64,000 nucleotides of DNA, from assembly GCA_011634665.1 (NCBI GenBank), contig WAEK01000016.1, positions 124,001 through 188,000 of the forward strand. The letters run 5' to 3'. Of the stretch, positions 38,629-51,033 are shown piece after piece. The notes beneath the pieces are model-generated. The model had not been told where the DNA came from, did not search any database, and saw nothing but the letters and a program-made list of their open reading frames with translations. The translations under genes were made by a program, and so were the position numbers. The DNA comes from Mortierella sp. BCC40632. Its lineage: Eukaryota; Mortierellomycota; Mortierellomycetes; Mortierellales; Mortierellaceae. Every line of letters begins with the position of its first letter. Positions within the stretch are counted from its first letter, which is position 1.

Positions 38629-38931
38629 AATCTACAGAGAATCCAAGAACTGCACCAGGATATCGTTATTGGCGCTCCCAAAGAGTTTAAAGTCTTGGGC
38701 TCGACTGAACATACACCAAACCAATCCATGCTCTCCAAGGATGGCAAGATCTTGACCTTGCAGGGACATCCCGAGTTTACAGGTTCGATTTTGGAAGAGT
38801 TCATCAAGGCCAGAACTGCGAATGGTACCTTTACACAAGAGTTTTCAGAGGCGACGATGAAGGTTGTGAACAAAGAGGTGGATAACTCCAAGATGGCCGC
38901 CCGTATTGTCCAGTTTGCGCAAGAAAAGTAA
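37713..38931 (+). CDS. Class I glutamine amidotransferase-like protein
   Basis: Stand-alone GATase1-fold protein of the type found widely in fungi and plants, related to the amidotransferase part of GMP synthase. Related plant enzymes are gamma-glutamyl peptidases. Exons are 37713-37971, 38085-38251, 38412-38474 and 38638-38931, giving 783 nt, or 260 aa. The nucleophile elbow is GICFGHQ (C120), and the His/Glu of the triad are in QGHPEF (H207, E209), so the catalytic triad is intact. The N-terminus (ALLVCGSP, DIILISGSG) fits the family's first strands and oxyanion region. No synthase or transferase domain is attached. Two introns have 3' ends preceded by A-runs, and the last contains about 27 T followed by 9 A just before CTACAG. 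The physiological substrate is unknown; hydrolysis of gamma-glutamyl bonds is an inference from relatives. Confidence 0.88.
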
Positions 38932-39436
38932 TTTACCTAATAGTCTGTAGACCGATGATGTGTACTAGAAAAAGAGAAAAAAGAAAAAGAAAATAGAAAA
39001 GTGCTTTTTGTTGTAGCAGTGTTTGTGTTGGAAAGAGTATTGGGAGTGAGTCATGGGCAAGTTATGGGTGAGAGAGTGTGTGTAGATGTGTGGGAAAGAG
39101 ATAGACAAAGAGCAGAGAGAAAGCAATAAGAGGGTAACGATGGGATGAACACACGTCGATAATGACTGAAGTTGCCCTATTTAATAGAACATAGACCTCG
39201 CAGGCAGGGGAGAGAGAGAGAGAGATCCCACCTACAGCAAGTAGAGGGCGTCTTGCCCAAAAAACGGGAGGGAGAGGCACGAGAGAGAGAGACAGGGAGA
39301 GAGGCACAAGAGAGAGCGAGGGCTCCTATTGGTCAGAGAATTTTTCAGCCACTGACAAAAAACAACACAAAATCACTTGGCCCCCGACAGTTGTTAGCTT
39401 TTTTCCTCCTCTAAATCCACTTTGGCATAATTCATC
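38932..39436. other. Spacer with uL13 promoter
   Basis: About 500 nt between the amidotransferase-like gene and the uL13 gene. Contains GA-repeat tracts at about 39210-39320. No gene recognised. Confidence 0.6.
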
Positions 39437-41106
39437 ATGAGCTCCTTCGAAAAAGTATGGCGGCTTTATTTATTTTTTTTGTTCTTCAAGGAGACTTGGG
39501 CAGAAAGGAGCACAGGCGTCTCATGGAGTTCTCAGGAATAGAGAAGAGCGGATACGAGGATAGAGAAAAAAATTTCTCGCCCAGGGATATGAAGGAGGGA
39601 ATCTCCAGTCTTTTTTTGCCAGGAGAATCCATCATTGGATTCTGGGATTTGATCCTACTGCAAAGGAAACAGGGGAGACTACAGTCCATCATTGAGATCT
39701 GGACAATGATGAATCATCCTACTCGACCCTTCCATTCACGGGACCACCATGATCATCACCCCAACAAGAACATGTGTAAACTCTGATTCGACATTGCCAC
39801 ATGGGACGACATGGCCATTGACATCATCGAGTCATGTGATTTTCAACTCGGATCCCATGATCCGGTAGCCAATGTCTACGACCCATTCAAAATGTCGAAT
39901 CTATCTCTCCGCTGGATCGCCCACCTTGATCGACACGATCGGACGACATGGAGATTGACTCGACTCTTGATTCATCAATCTCATGATCCCAACCTTCCTG
40001 CTATGGGGGAGAACCTTTCACCACCTCATTCTTTCCAGACGGACTTGAAACACCAATACTAACCAGGGTCAAACGATACTCCTTTTGGTTTTGATCACAA
40101 TTAGGTGGTTGTCATTGACGGTAAGGGCCACCTTTTGGGTCGCCTCGCCTCCATCGTCGCCAAGCAGGCCCTCTCTGGTCAGCGTGTCGTTGTCGTCCGC
40201 TGCGAGGAGTTGAACATCTCTGGTTCTTTCTTCCGTAACAAGCGTAAGTGACAAGAGATAAAAAAAAAAAAAAAACCTTCTCGGCAACTCTCGCTATGAG
40301 CAACAGACAGGAGAGGGAGACAGCAAGCCATTCTTTCACCAAAAAGAAAAAAAAAGGGGGACATATCCAGGATTCTCTCTATTCGCTCCTATTATCCTTT
40401 GGTCGCTCGAGTCGGTTGTCCAGGAACAATCCTACATCTCAAACAAGACCTACTTCTCAGAAGGGCGACATTATTCCTTTTGGTCTACCATCGCGAAGAG
40501 GGGGAAAAAAAGGGTGGATCTTTTCATCGCCAAGGCACAGCCAAATCTGGCCAGGACGCGATTCTTGGTTTGCAAAAAAAAAAAAAAAAAAAATAGAGCA
40601 TGACAGTAATCAATTTTTGTTTCTCTCTCTTTTGACATATTGGATGCTCTACAGTGAAGTACCATGCTTTCCTCCGCAAGCGTTGTGTTGTCAACCCCGC
40701 CCGTGGTGCCTTCCACTTCCGCGCTCCTTCCCGCATCTTCTACCGTGCCATCCGCGGAATGATTCCCCACAAGACCGCTCGTGGTGCCGCTGCCTTGGAT
40801 CGCATCAAGCTCTTCGAGGGTGTTCCTCCCCCATATGACCGCATGAAGCGCATGGTTGTCCCCTCGGCCCTCCGTGTCCTCAAGCTCAAGCCTGGTCGCA
40901 AGTACTGCACTCTCAAGCGTGTCTCCCACGAGGTCGGCTGGAAGTACAACGATGTTGTTGCCAACCTTGAGGAGAAGCGCAAGGTCAAGTCCAAGGCTTT
41001 CTACGAGCGCAAGAAGGCTATTGCCAACGTCCGTGCCAAGGCCACCTCTGCCAAGGCTTCCGAGTTGGCTGCTGTCCAGACCAAGATTGCTGCTCTCGGT
41101 TACTAA
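39437..41106 (+). CDS. RPL16: 60S ribosomal protein uL13 (yeast L16, mammalian L13a)
   Basis: Structural protein of the large ribosomal subunit. Exons are 39437-39454, 40105-40243 and 40655-41106, giving 609 nt, or 202 aa, the family length. The first coding exon is 18 nt (MSSFEK, donor GTATGG), and exon 2 opens [16 protein letters not shown], the conserved uL13 start. Other landmarks are [10 protein letters not shown], the [20 protein letters not shown] block with PHKTARG, and a Lys/Ala-rich C-terminal helix ([13 protein letters not shown]). The tiny first exon is supported by frame, by the match to other uL13 N-termini, and by the usual habit of fungal ribosomal protein genes to split just after the ATG. 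Intron 1 is long (650 nt) and intron 2 is 411 nt, both unusual in this window. In animals introns of this gene host box C/D snoRNAs; a weak candidate is listed in the findings. Codon use is strongly biased. Confidence 0.96.
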
Positions 41107-42528
41107 GTTTTTTTTGTTAGAGTCGTTTTTACAGCTGCATCTCTAGTGGAATGAACAACCCTCTTCAACCAAAAAAAAAGAAAAATCCAAAAAAAAAACA
41201 ACTCCCCTCAAAACCAAAACCCAAACACAATACAACACCCATCCGAATATCAGTGTATACAGTATTGCGTGGTTTCGGGGTTTTTCCTTATTGTCTTCCC
41301 TTTTTGGACAATATGGAAAGTTTGTTGTTGTGTACTTGTGCTCTTTTTCTCCTATTACTACCTGATCTGTAGAATTGATTCATGAGCAGGAAAAAAAGGG
41401 AGGTCTGGGTGGGATCTTGGTCAATTGACAAAAGGGTGGTGACTGGGTAAGGGTCCAGGAAATGGAGTCTGGTCTACACAAAGGGTATTGAGCAGGTCAT
41501 ATGAGAGAATTATCGGGCTTGGTAAAGTACTGATCAAAGGTGCCTGAGAAAATAATAATAATAGAAAAGATAGAGGACTATTAGGGTTGAGTCGGCCGAG
41601 AGAAAGACAGAATCCACTGTAAAAAATGGCTTCCTAAACCTACTGTCTGGGCTCTCACTCGTCTTGGTGCGTAGGAAATTGTGGACTGTACGATCAGACC
41701 CGAACATGGCTCCTATACTGACACTCTACATCTTGCCCTTTGCTGCTTCCATTTGCTGCAAGATATTTTCAGCAGATCTTTCTTCATGTCGTAGTTTCAC
41801 GACGGATCATAAAAGAAAAATCCAAAAGTGGACACATCAATTGTAAAATAAATAGTGTATTTAGGAAGCCTAAGGGTTGAGATGGTTGTTTGGTTGGCTT
41901 TCGGGGTTCTCCCATTCTGTGTTATGGAGGGGGAGGGGGGAGTGCTTCTGGTTAAAGGTTGGAAGGGAATTGCCTGAAAACACGCTTTTTAAGCTATTGG
42001 AGTGCCGTATTCCTAGAAAGAAAACCTCTGGTATTTGTAGGAGACCCAGTTTGGGACCTTTTGGGAAAATGAAAAGCTGGAGCAAAGCTTTTCAGGAGGC
42101 GGAGGAAATTCTCTTTGCTCCTTTTCATACACCTCGCCTTTTCTTCCTCTCTCTTTTTCTTACCCCATTGGCTTTCTCCACTGTTTTCTGTATTGGAGTT
42201 GGACAAAAGGAGGGTTGTATCAGGGAGTCAATTCTTGGCCAATGCCTGTAATGAGCCATTTACATTCTTTCTTTCTTTTCCTCTTGCTGAGAACAAGAAT
42301 GCTGGTATCCTGGGCGCAGCTCAAGAGGCTGGACAGCAAAGCTCCATTGTGCTGGATATGGATCACGTACGTGTACGGTGAACCAATGGCCTGATATACA
42401 AGCCACGAACAGAGGCAGGCCAGGGCACTCTCCTCCATAAGAATTTTTTTGAGTCGAGGGCCGCATCTGATCCTCCTCTAACCCAACCACTCTCCCCAAG
42501 TCCCCCCACCCTAGACGAATTCGACATC
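41107..42528. other. Gene-free spacer between uL13 and OLA1
   Basis: 1.4 kb without a recognisable gene. Mostly unique sequence with few repeats. It contains the uL13 3' UTR and the OLA1 promoter. Confidence 0.6.
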
Positions 42529-44375
42529 ATGCCACCAAAGAAGGCCGCCATTGAAGAAAAGATCCTCTTGGGTCGTCCTTCCAACAACTTGAAGATTGGT
42601 GTTGTCGGTCTTCCTAATGTCGGGTAATGCATTGAGCCACACAGGAGAGCTAAAGAAAAATATCTGAAGATTCCTCTTCGAGCCCCGAGGCAACCTAGAC
42701 CCCACCCAGAAGAAGCAATACGACTAGAGATGGAGAGGGGGGTCCTACCGCAGCTCGCCCGTCCTTCTCTTCGACAACAACAATGAGAAAACTCACTAAC
42801 ACCTACGCCCCCATACTCCTCCTCCTCTACCCTTTTTCATTCTTATCTCTCCTCCCTCTCCTCTGTCGCACTCTTGTTTATAGCAAGTCGACTTTCTTCA
42901 ATGCCATCACCAACTCGTCTGTGCCCGCTGAGAACTTCCCTTTCTGTACCATTGGTAAGTTGTTTAGCAGACACAACAGGACTAGCTAGAGTATTTGCTT
43001 TCCATGTGTGTGTTTTCTTTCGTGTCATGGAAACTCACCTTCCCCTTCCTCTCTTGACTCTATCCCGTGCTCCAATAGACCCTGAGGAGTCTCGTGTGGC
43101 TGTCCCCGATGCTCGTTTGGATGTCTTGATGGAGAAGTTCAAGTCGACCAACAAGATCCCAGCTTGGTTGACGGTCATTGACATTGCTGGTTTGGTCAAG
43201 GGTGCCTCTGCTGGTGAGGGTCTCGGTAACGCTTTCTTGTCGCACGTCCGTGCCGTGGATGCCATCTTCCACGTTTGCCGTGCTTTTGACGAGGTCGATG
43301 TTATTCACGTTGATGGTGAGGTGAACCCCGTCAAGGATCTTGAGGTTATCCACCACGAGCTTCGTCTCAAGGATGAGGAGTTCATCCGTAACGCCATTGC
43401 TGATCTCAAGAAGACCATGGGTCGTCCCGGATCGAACAACACTGCCCCCGAGCGTGCCCGTCTTGCCGAGATGGCGATTTTGGAGAAGTTGTTGAAGCAC
43501 GTTGTGGAGGACCATAAGGATGTCCGTTGCGGTGATTGGGACAACAAGGAGGTTGAGGTCATCAACCCCTTGATGTTGTTGACTGCCAAGCCCGTGATCT
43601 ACCTCGTCAACTTGGGTGAGCCCGATTATATCCGCAAGAAGAACAAGTGGTTGGCCAAGATCCATGCCTGGGTCCAGTCCAACAACCCCGGCGATGTCCT
43701 CATCCCCTTCTCGGGTGCTCTCGAGAGCAGAGTAAGTTTCAATATGTCTTTTTCTCACCTGCTATTATTTACTGACAAGGAAAAAAAAAAAAAAAAAAAG
43801 TTATTGCTGTCAGAACCTAACCAGTTTGCTATTCTCTCCGTACTCCTAGATCTCTGAGATGACAGAGACTGAGCGTGAGGAGGAGTTGAAGAAGATTGGA
43901 GCTCAGTCTGCTCTTCCCAAGATCATTGTCTCTGGTTACCAGGCTTTGAACCTCATCTACTACTTCACCTGCGGTCCCATGGAGGTAATTTTTTGTCTAT
44001 TTTAATTTGTTCCGCACCTGATACAGTTTGCTCTTTTGATCTCTTTATGAAAGGCAATTGTTCTAAAATACATTTCTACCTTTTCTTTTTATTTTTTTTT
44101 ACTTTGTTGCATATTTCACCTTCTCCCAGACTCGTTGCTGGACAATTCGTAAGGGAACCAAGGCTCCTCAGGCTGCTGGTGTCATTCACACGGATTTCGA
44201 GCGTGGATTCATTATGGCAGAAACCATGCGTTACGAAGATTTGTTTGAGCTCGGCAACGAGGCTGCTGTCAAGGCTGCCGGAAAGTACATGCAGAAGGGT
44301 CGTGAATATATTGTTCAGGATGGTGATATCATTCACTTCAAGTTCAACGTTACTGCTCAGCCCAAGAAGAAGTAA
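42529..44375 (+). CDS. OLA1: Obg-like ATPase 1 (Ola1/YchF)
   Basis: P-loop NTPase of the TRAFAC class that hydrolyses ATP rather than GTP. It binds ribosomes and proteasomes in the cytosol and modulates translation and stress responses. Exons are 42529-42623, 42884-42954, 43079-43731, 43850-43984 and 44130-44375, giving 1200 nt, or 399 aa. The Walker A motif GLPNVGKST is split by intron 1 between glycine and lysine. [10 protein letters not shown] is the G3 region. The family-specific [14 protein letters not shown] replaces the usual NKxD guanine-specificity motif, consistent with ATP use. The coiled-coil insertion and the C-terminal TGS domain ([29 protein letters not shown]) are complete. 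The basic tail PKKK ends the protein. Codon bias is high. The start MPPKK matches the family N-terminus. Confidence 0.97.
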
Positions 44376-45820
44376 ACGTCAAGAACTCATCCATCTCTTC
44401 TCCCCCTCCCCTCCCCTCCTCAACCGCCACAACAACAACGGGCGGCCCTGTCATCATCTTCTCTCCTTCCCTCTCGTCTACTTACAACTATATAGTTCAT
44501 TCCTCTGCCCTTTTGTTTTACATAGAGCCTTATCCTCCCTTCAGTCTCCTCTGGACTCTTGCTCAAATACACTCTTATCCCCCCCGCTTTGTTTTTCTAT
44601 TGTGATACTCATTTGATATCCACTGGGATTCTAGGTGACGCGACTGTCATACCATGGGAGTTAGATTCAATCAGGCAGCCTAAAAAAGAGAGAATCACGG
44701 GTCAAAAAAAATAGATATATATTCTCTAGGCATAAGAGGGTTAATGAATAAGGAATCGGAGCGGATAGGACCCTGATTGGGAACAGTAATTGAAAAGAGT
44801 GCTGTGTCTTTGTGGAGAAAGAAAAAAAAGAAGAGAAAAGTCCTTGCTTCATGTGATTTCGAGGCAGAGGCTGGAAAGGTATAATTCCCTCAAAAGTTTT
44901 GAATGCATCGCCCGAAAGGAAGTTGTGTTTATGGTTCTCTTTCCATTCTCTGTCGGTTCTTAGCCACCAATAGAACAGGTGCCCGTAGGTTGTTTCTTTC
45001 TTTCTTTAATGTGGATGGAGGAATGTTCATATGCAGAACTTAAGAGAGGGGGGGGGACGAGGGCAGTGCAATGGAAGGAAGGAAGAACCAAGAGGGTTCC
45101 TTGCATGTGTGCTCTGTGTGGTTTTGTTTTTTTTTTTTTTTTGGAGGAGCCCAGGACAGAATAATAAAAAAAAAAAAAAAAATGGGTGTCTCTGCGCAAA
45201 GGCCCCCATCTCTCTTATCTTTTTATCGTTCCTTGGTCTTATCCATTCCACCATATGTCAAGACAAATAAGGACGTTCCGCCGCTCAATCAAAAAAAAAA
45301 AAAAAAAAAAAAAAAACGGTTGAGAGGATCTATCGAGGGGTGCACAAAAAAAAAAATTGATCGCACAACATCAAAGTCAGGTAACCCGCTCATATAGGTG
45401 TGTGCGCGTGGAAGGAAAGAAGATGAAGGGCAATAGGAATGTTACTTGTGTTGCACAACGTTGGATGCTTGCGCCATTTTTTTTTTTCTCTTCAAGAATA
45501 GAACACCTTCCATTATCAACAATGGGGTTCTCTAAGAAAAAAAAAAAAAAAAAATGGTGAGAGAAAGAATTAGATCCAACTAAAGTAAGAAAAGAAAAGA
45601 GAACGAGTGATACATTCCTTGATCCCTGCTGCCTGGAAAATCTCTTACAAAATGGAATGTGGAGAAGGAAGGAAGGAGTAGAAGAGCGTAGACTAGTTGT
45701 GAGAGAGGGGAGGTTGGAAACTAAGTCTCTTTTAGCGCGTCTTTTTGCTCGACTTGCATGACAGGAGGAGATAGACTAGCATCAAGAACAAGGAAAACAA
45801 CAATAATAACAACAATAACA

Positions 45821-45843
45821 GCAGCAGCAGCAGCAGCAGCAGC
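45821..45843. repeat. (CAG)n trinucleotide repeat
   Basis: About seven CAG units preceded by AAC/AAT-rich triplets in a gene-free region. Confidence 0.9.
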
Positions 45844-47740
45844 AACGACAACACAATAAATATCGGTAGAATCCTTATCAAGCATCATATCCGGAGGAAC
45901 ACTTATTCATGGCGAAATCAAAGATTCTTGGGAACCCAGTTTCTTTACACACACGCACACACACACATACGCAACTTGGCAACGAACTTTTTGCTAGCAT
46001 CTAAAATGAAGAGGATGGGGGGGGGAGGTTGCAAAGAAATGTCAGTGGCGAAGGAATGGAAGAGCCACACATGTGGGCTGTTGCATGCTTCTTTTCAGCT
46101 ACGGGGGGGCGATCGCACAGCAGTAAGAACTTTAACACAATTAAGGAATCAGGCACATGTTCCTGGATTCTTTCTCCTCCTTCTTCTTCCCCTCGTTACT
46201 GCTCCGTGGTCACCGTTCAGTGGTAGGGGAGAACACATGCCCACGAGGAGTCGCCTTTGGTGGTCGACCGACAATACCATTGCATATTATTCCCATGCAA
46301 TTCCTGTGAGCAAGAGTGCATCTTCTTTTTTTTTTTTTTTTTTTTTTTCAACAGTGATAATGCTGTCAATGCGGGATGCTGATGTCTGACCGTTTATCAC
46401 AAGGCAAAATAAAGGAATGAGGAGCTACTCAGGTTAGGACTGAAAGCTCGTGCGAGTATGCATGCGTGTGCGTGTGCTCTCCCCTATCGTAACGGTACTA
46501 CGCCGTAATATTGGTGCCGTTCCAGTGCAACGAGTCCTCTGTTCTCTATTCTTTTCTTTTTCATCCTTTTTCTTCCTCTGGAAATGACGACGATTGAGTG
46601 ATCGGTCCCAGTTCCTCGGTCGATCCCAGTAGTCAGCAGAATTACCTTTTATGTCCTTGCCCCTAACCCCAAATGGGCTTAAGCTCATTCAAGCTGTTGC
46701 TCAGGTGTGGATACCAAGGAGAGAATGGAGATCTAGAAGACAAAAATATGGGAGAATAGGAAACAACAACAACAACAAAGAGTCGAGTGATCCAAACAAG
46801 AGTGGTCATTGCGCAAAGTGTGTGCGTTTAGATTCCATCATCACTGAGCTTTTCCTCTTTTCCTTTTCTCTGGACTAGCTCCTTTGGAGGTTTGTTTTCA
46901 TCTGTCATATGTGGGTGAAGAAGAGTAAGCACACTTCTCTGCAAGAATAGGGGGGGATGTGGAAGGAGAGAAAGGGAGCCCAGAAATTGTAATTTTGGGC
47001 GGACTGTAATTCGATGGGCCTTGCTTATGATTGGGTCTACAAGCAGTCTTATTGGCGCCCTCTGTCAGGATTATTTGTGCGTGTGTAAAATATGCGCGAG
47101 TGTTTGTGTTTGTGTTTGTGTGTGTGTTTGTGTGTGTGTGAGTGAGAGTAAGAGGGCAGAAGGTACCGAGTCAGGTTGTGATTCTTCTTCTACTGCTACT
47201 AATGCACCCATGTTCCTCGCTCATATGTCCAGAGAGAAGCTCTTTGAGAGAAGAAAGAGAAACGAGAGCCAAGAGTTGTTAGAGTCGGTGCTAAAATCAC
47301 AAACATAGAGAGAGAGGTCCTGGGAGGTTTTTTTTTTGCTCCACATCCTTTCCGCGCGCCCTCCACCACAGACCGCACGTAGGTCAATCCTCTCTAGTCT
47401 TTTTTTTTTTTTTTTTTTTTTTTTTTTCTTTTCTTTTCTGTCATACATGTTTAGACATAAAAGGACTACATGCACTCACGGCAGGTTATTCTCTTTCAGA
47501 ACGAAGGACCGCGACCATCAGGAGAAAATGTATCAGCGAGCACAAATCGATAGCAATTCCTGTTGACCGTACCTGCGGAGATGAGCTTGTGTGAGTCTCT
47601 AAAGTGTCAAGGGATGAACGAAGAATATATATGGCGAGAGCAAACGCGCGACCTAAAAGAGGAGAAAATGGAGAGGAGGAGTAGTCTTTGGCGGCGAACA
47701 GCTTGGGCCATCTCAATGTCTCTCAGATTGACTTTTGACC

Positions 47741-47741
<1 letters not shown>

Positions 47742-47791
<50 letters not shown>
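47742..47791. repeat. Poly(A) run of about 50 nt
   Basis: Uninterrupted A-run in a gene-free spacer. No open frame or retroposed gene is visible upstream of it, so it is not obviously a processed-transcript insertion. Confidence 0.95.
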
Positions 47792-47794
<3 letters not shown>

Positions 47795-48722
47795 TACTGT
47801 CGCCCAAAAGTGACAATAATTTAGGCTTGGAGAAAGGTGGAGAAAGGAGAGTACCTGCATCCAAAGATACGGGTTGGATTTTGCTTCATTGGATCTGGGA
47901 AGTAATAAGGCTGTCCTCCCTGGCTCATGCTTCAAGATCAAGGACTAGTATCTTCTCTCGTGCGTGGGTGCAAGAGGTTCCGTTGGGTGTTTGTTGCACA
48001 AAGGTCATTTCGTATTTTACCTGAAGCACAAAAGGGCATAGTGCCATTTTATTCATTGTATATCGGAGGTGTACTTCCTCGCGGAAAAAAAGACATTTGG
48101 CCGGAGCAGCATGCGCATGAAAAAAAAAAAAAAAAAAAAAGTTTGTACCGCACAACAGGTACCAAGCGTAAGGATCATGAAGTGTTTGGTCAAGTCCGAG
48201 TAGGAGCCGTTTTCCATGCCATGGCACCTCAGACTGTCAGAGGAAGGGGTAGCATCATACTTGCCTCTTTGTATACTGATAATGGACCAGACAGGGGCAC
48301 AACTATATTTCTTGCTTTTGACGATTAGCTGCCCCTTTTGATGGCAACGGCAACGGCAGAAATGTTGTCAATGGCTCGAATATTGGGTGGGGCGTGGGTG
48401 TGGATGAGGGTTGCTAATGCGAATGTCTGTCTCACGGTTAGTGCCTTGCTGCAACCTGACAGTCGAGTCTAAGGAGTAGACTATCGACTGCAGACGACAT
48501 GTTTTGAGCTTCGAACTTGTCGAGATATTGAGCTGCTGCTTATTCAATAGTGCATTCTTTTTTTAATCTTTAATTGTGCCTGGAGGAACACGACTCTAAT
48601 GCCGTAAACGGTCGTGTGCTTCTTGTTGTTGTCCCATCTCTGACCCAACGACACGACGACGCTCGTGCCCACCCTTTTTCACGCCCTGTTAGACCCTTCC
48701 TCATCTTCCAGGCCCTGCCTTC

Positions 48723-48729
48723 TATAAAA
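48723..48729 (+). promoter_or_regulatory. Candidate TATA box of the DUF3712 gene
   Basis: TATAAAA about 415 nt upstream of the predicted ATG. The second copy of the 13-nt direct repeat GACGCTCGTGCCC starts at its 3' edge (48730-48742); the first copy is at 48658-48670. Motif match only. Confidence 0.35.
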
Positions 48730-49137
48730 GACGCTCGTGCCCCCACACTTGGCACCGATCCCCAGTTGCTGTCCCAGTTTGTCCCTGAACTGCCTCCTTT
48801 TGTAACGGCTCCCCGTTCCCTCCTTCCGTTCCTCCCTCCGTCACTTTTCTTTTCCCTTACCAAGAGTTGATTGGCATTCTTCGCAAGGAGATCCTCGATC
48901 CTCTAGGCAACTCCTCTATCCATCTACTCCCATCACAACTGCAGACATTAGCGCCTTTCTTTTCATTCACGACCCATCCCAGCCTCGCCACTCTTCATCA
49001 TCATCATAAGAACCTGTCCTCTCCCACCCACATATCCTTTGGACATTCGCCCACACTCCAAACTATCTAATACGACTTACAATTAGCCCTCTCAGTTCCC
49101 AATCCTCGCAATTCTCCAAGGAGATTGAAGCAGTCCA

Positions 49138-49419
49138 ATGCCTCAGCCAGCTCAAACCTCTTCCAAAGGGGAAGAACTCCCCTATAACGAGCGCGACGAA
49201 GACTACCAAGATTTTGAAGAGTATGAGGACAAGCATCAATCGAGATCTTCACCCTTCTACAGACGCAAGAAGTATTGGATCTTTTGTGTTGTCCTGACTG
49301 TCATCATCATCGCCATTGCAGTACCCGTCGGTAAGAGGAGACACCTCCATTCACTATGCAGAGAACGATGGACTGACGATTTCCCTCCAGCTAAAGCTCG
49401 TTCTAATCTTTCTATGTTT

Positions 49420-49454
<35 letters not shown>

Positions 49455-49780
49455 TGCAACTTGTAGGACTTCTTGTGGTTTTCCCCGCCATCGCCCAGTC
49501 GATCTTGAACCAAAGTACCATGTCCTTCCAGAACATCCAGATCACCAATCCAACAAACCAATCGCTCGACATGAGCATGAATGGTAAATTGGGGAATACA
49601 GGTCCCTTTCCTGCAACGATCAAGTTTCCTGAACCAATCCAAGTCTTTTACAACGATTCTTTGTTGGGTTCGATGAGTCTTCCCGACACCAAGGCTAGTG
49701 GTGGTGGAGGTTCTCTTGAGGCCAAGGCCACTTTTAACATTGCTGATGACATTGCCTTTGGTAGTTTCTCGGCGGACATG

Positions 49781-49817
<37 letters not shown>

Positions 49818-50996
49818 TTTGCTTCTTCCTTCCCTCCTCCCTCTTCGCATTTCGCCCAACAGCATTTCACACGCCCTTTTCCCTCGTGCTCTTTCTTTCT
49901 TTCTCCTCTTTCTCCTCTTACTGCGATCGAACGCTCTCCTCGGCCTTCTTCGTAATCGTACCCAAAAATGCTCAGTGGTCTAGTTGTTTTTTCTTTCCTT
50001 CACGGGGTCCAAACTCCATTGATCGCAACCGTTCTCCACTTCCACCACCTCCTGTTTTTCTCCGTCTCATTTCTTCCCTCCTACTCCCCTTTCCTGCTCA
50101 CATACCCTACCAATGAGCCCCTCGAGCAAAGTCTTCTCATGTCCAGGAAAAAAAAAAAAAAAAAGATCCATGCACTCCTTCGCTCGCTCTTCCTCGGCGA
50201 CTTGGTCAACATTGCATAATCCGATCACAGCCGTGTTCGGTAGAATTACACTTTTATTAATTATTTTCCTTCACCTCATCTCTCCCCCTCCTTCCCTATC
50301 CATTTTGTGTCGTCTCTCTCTCTCTCTCTCTCATGGACAACCATGACAATAGATGAACCAAGACTCGTTCACATGGGTGCTCAAGTCCAAGGTGTCGATC
50401 GTGGCTTTTGGCCGCACTGTCAGCAACCTAAAACTCGACAAGCCTCTAAAGTTGAGTGGTAAGTCAATGGTGCTCACACATTCGCAGAGAAACACAAAGG
50501 AGACACGTCAACTACCAGTCGCGTCTATCTCTATCTCTCACTTCAGAGACTCAAACCCTATACTCACATACACGCACACACACTCTCTCTCTTTCATACA
50601 TCCTTTCCCTTTGTGACCTTACATTGTTCTATCGGGGGGCACCAGGCATGGGTGGCTTCCCAGGGGTCAAGATTCTCAAGTTTGACTTGCCTTCTGATGC
50701 ACCGAACGGTCAAGGCATCAGTCTTGTCATCGACACGGCTATGAACAACAAGTCGCCTATCGGAGTGACCCTTGGTACAATTGTTCTTGACATTAGCTGC
50801 AACAATACCCATTTGGGTCAGGTCAAAGCTACAGGTGCCTCGCTCATGGGCAATTCAGAGTCCATCTTGAACCTAACGGGTATTATGAGTCCACAGACTA
50901 CCCCTGAAGATCTTGCCACAGTCAGGTAAATCCTTTTCTTGTTTCAACATTTGTTTGATTGGACTCAAGTTGCTCTTCCTATCTGTAATTACGTGA

Positions 50997-51033
<37 letters not shown>

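Larger units (their letters stand above)
44376..49137. other. 4.8-kb gene-free region
   Basis: Largest gap in the window. It contains A-runs of about 20-50 nt, a (CAG)n tract and short GT repeats. Open frames are short and show no domain. Near its right end, a TATA-like element and a 13-nt direct repeat precede the DUF3712 gene. Non-coding transcripts or a small unknown gene cannot be excluded by eye. Confidence 0.55.

Noticed and set aside
39811..40062. Open frame inside the first intron of the uL13 gene
   Set aside because: Short, no domain, and fully contained in an intron required by the uL13 N-terminus.
47742..47791. Poly(A) run as the tail of a retroposed element
   Set aside because: No coding sequence, target-site duplication or element-like body is visible on either side, and similar runs occur throughout spacers and introns.
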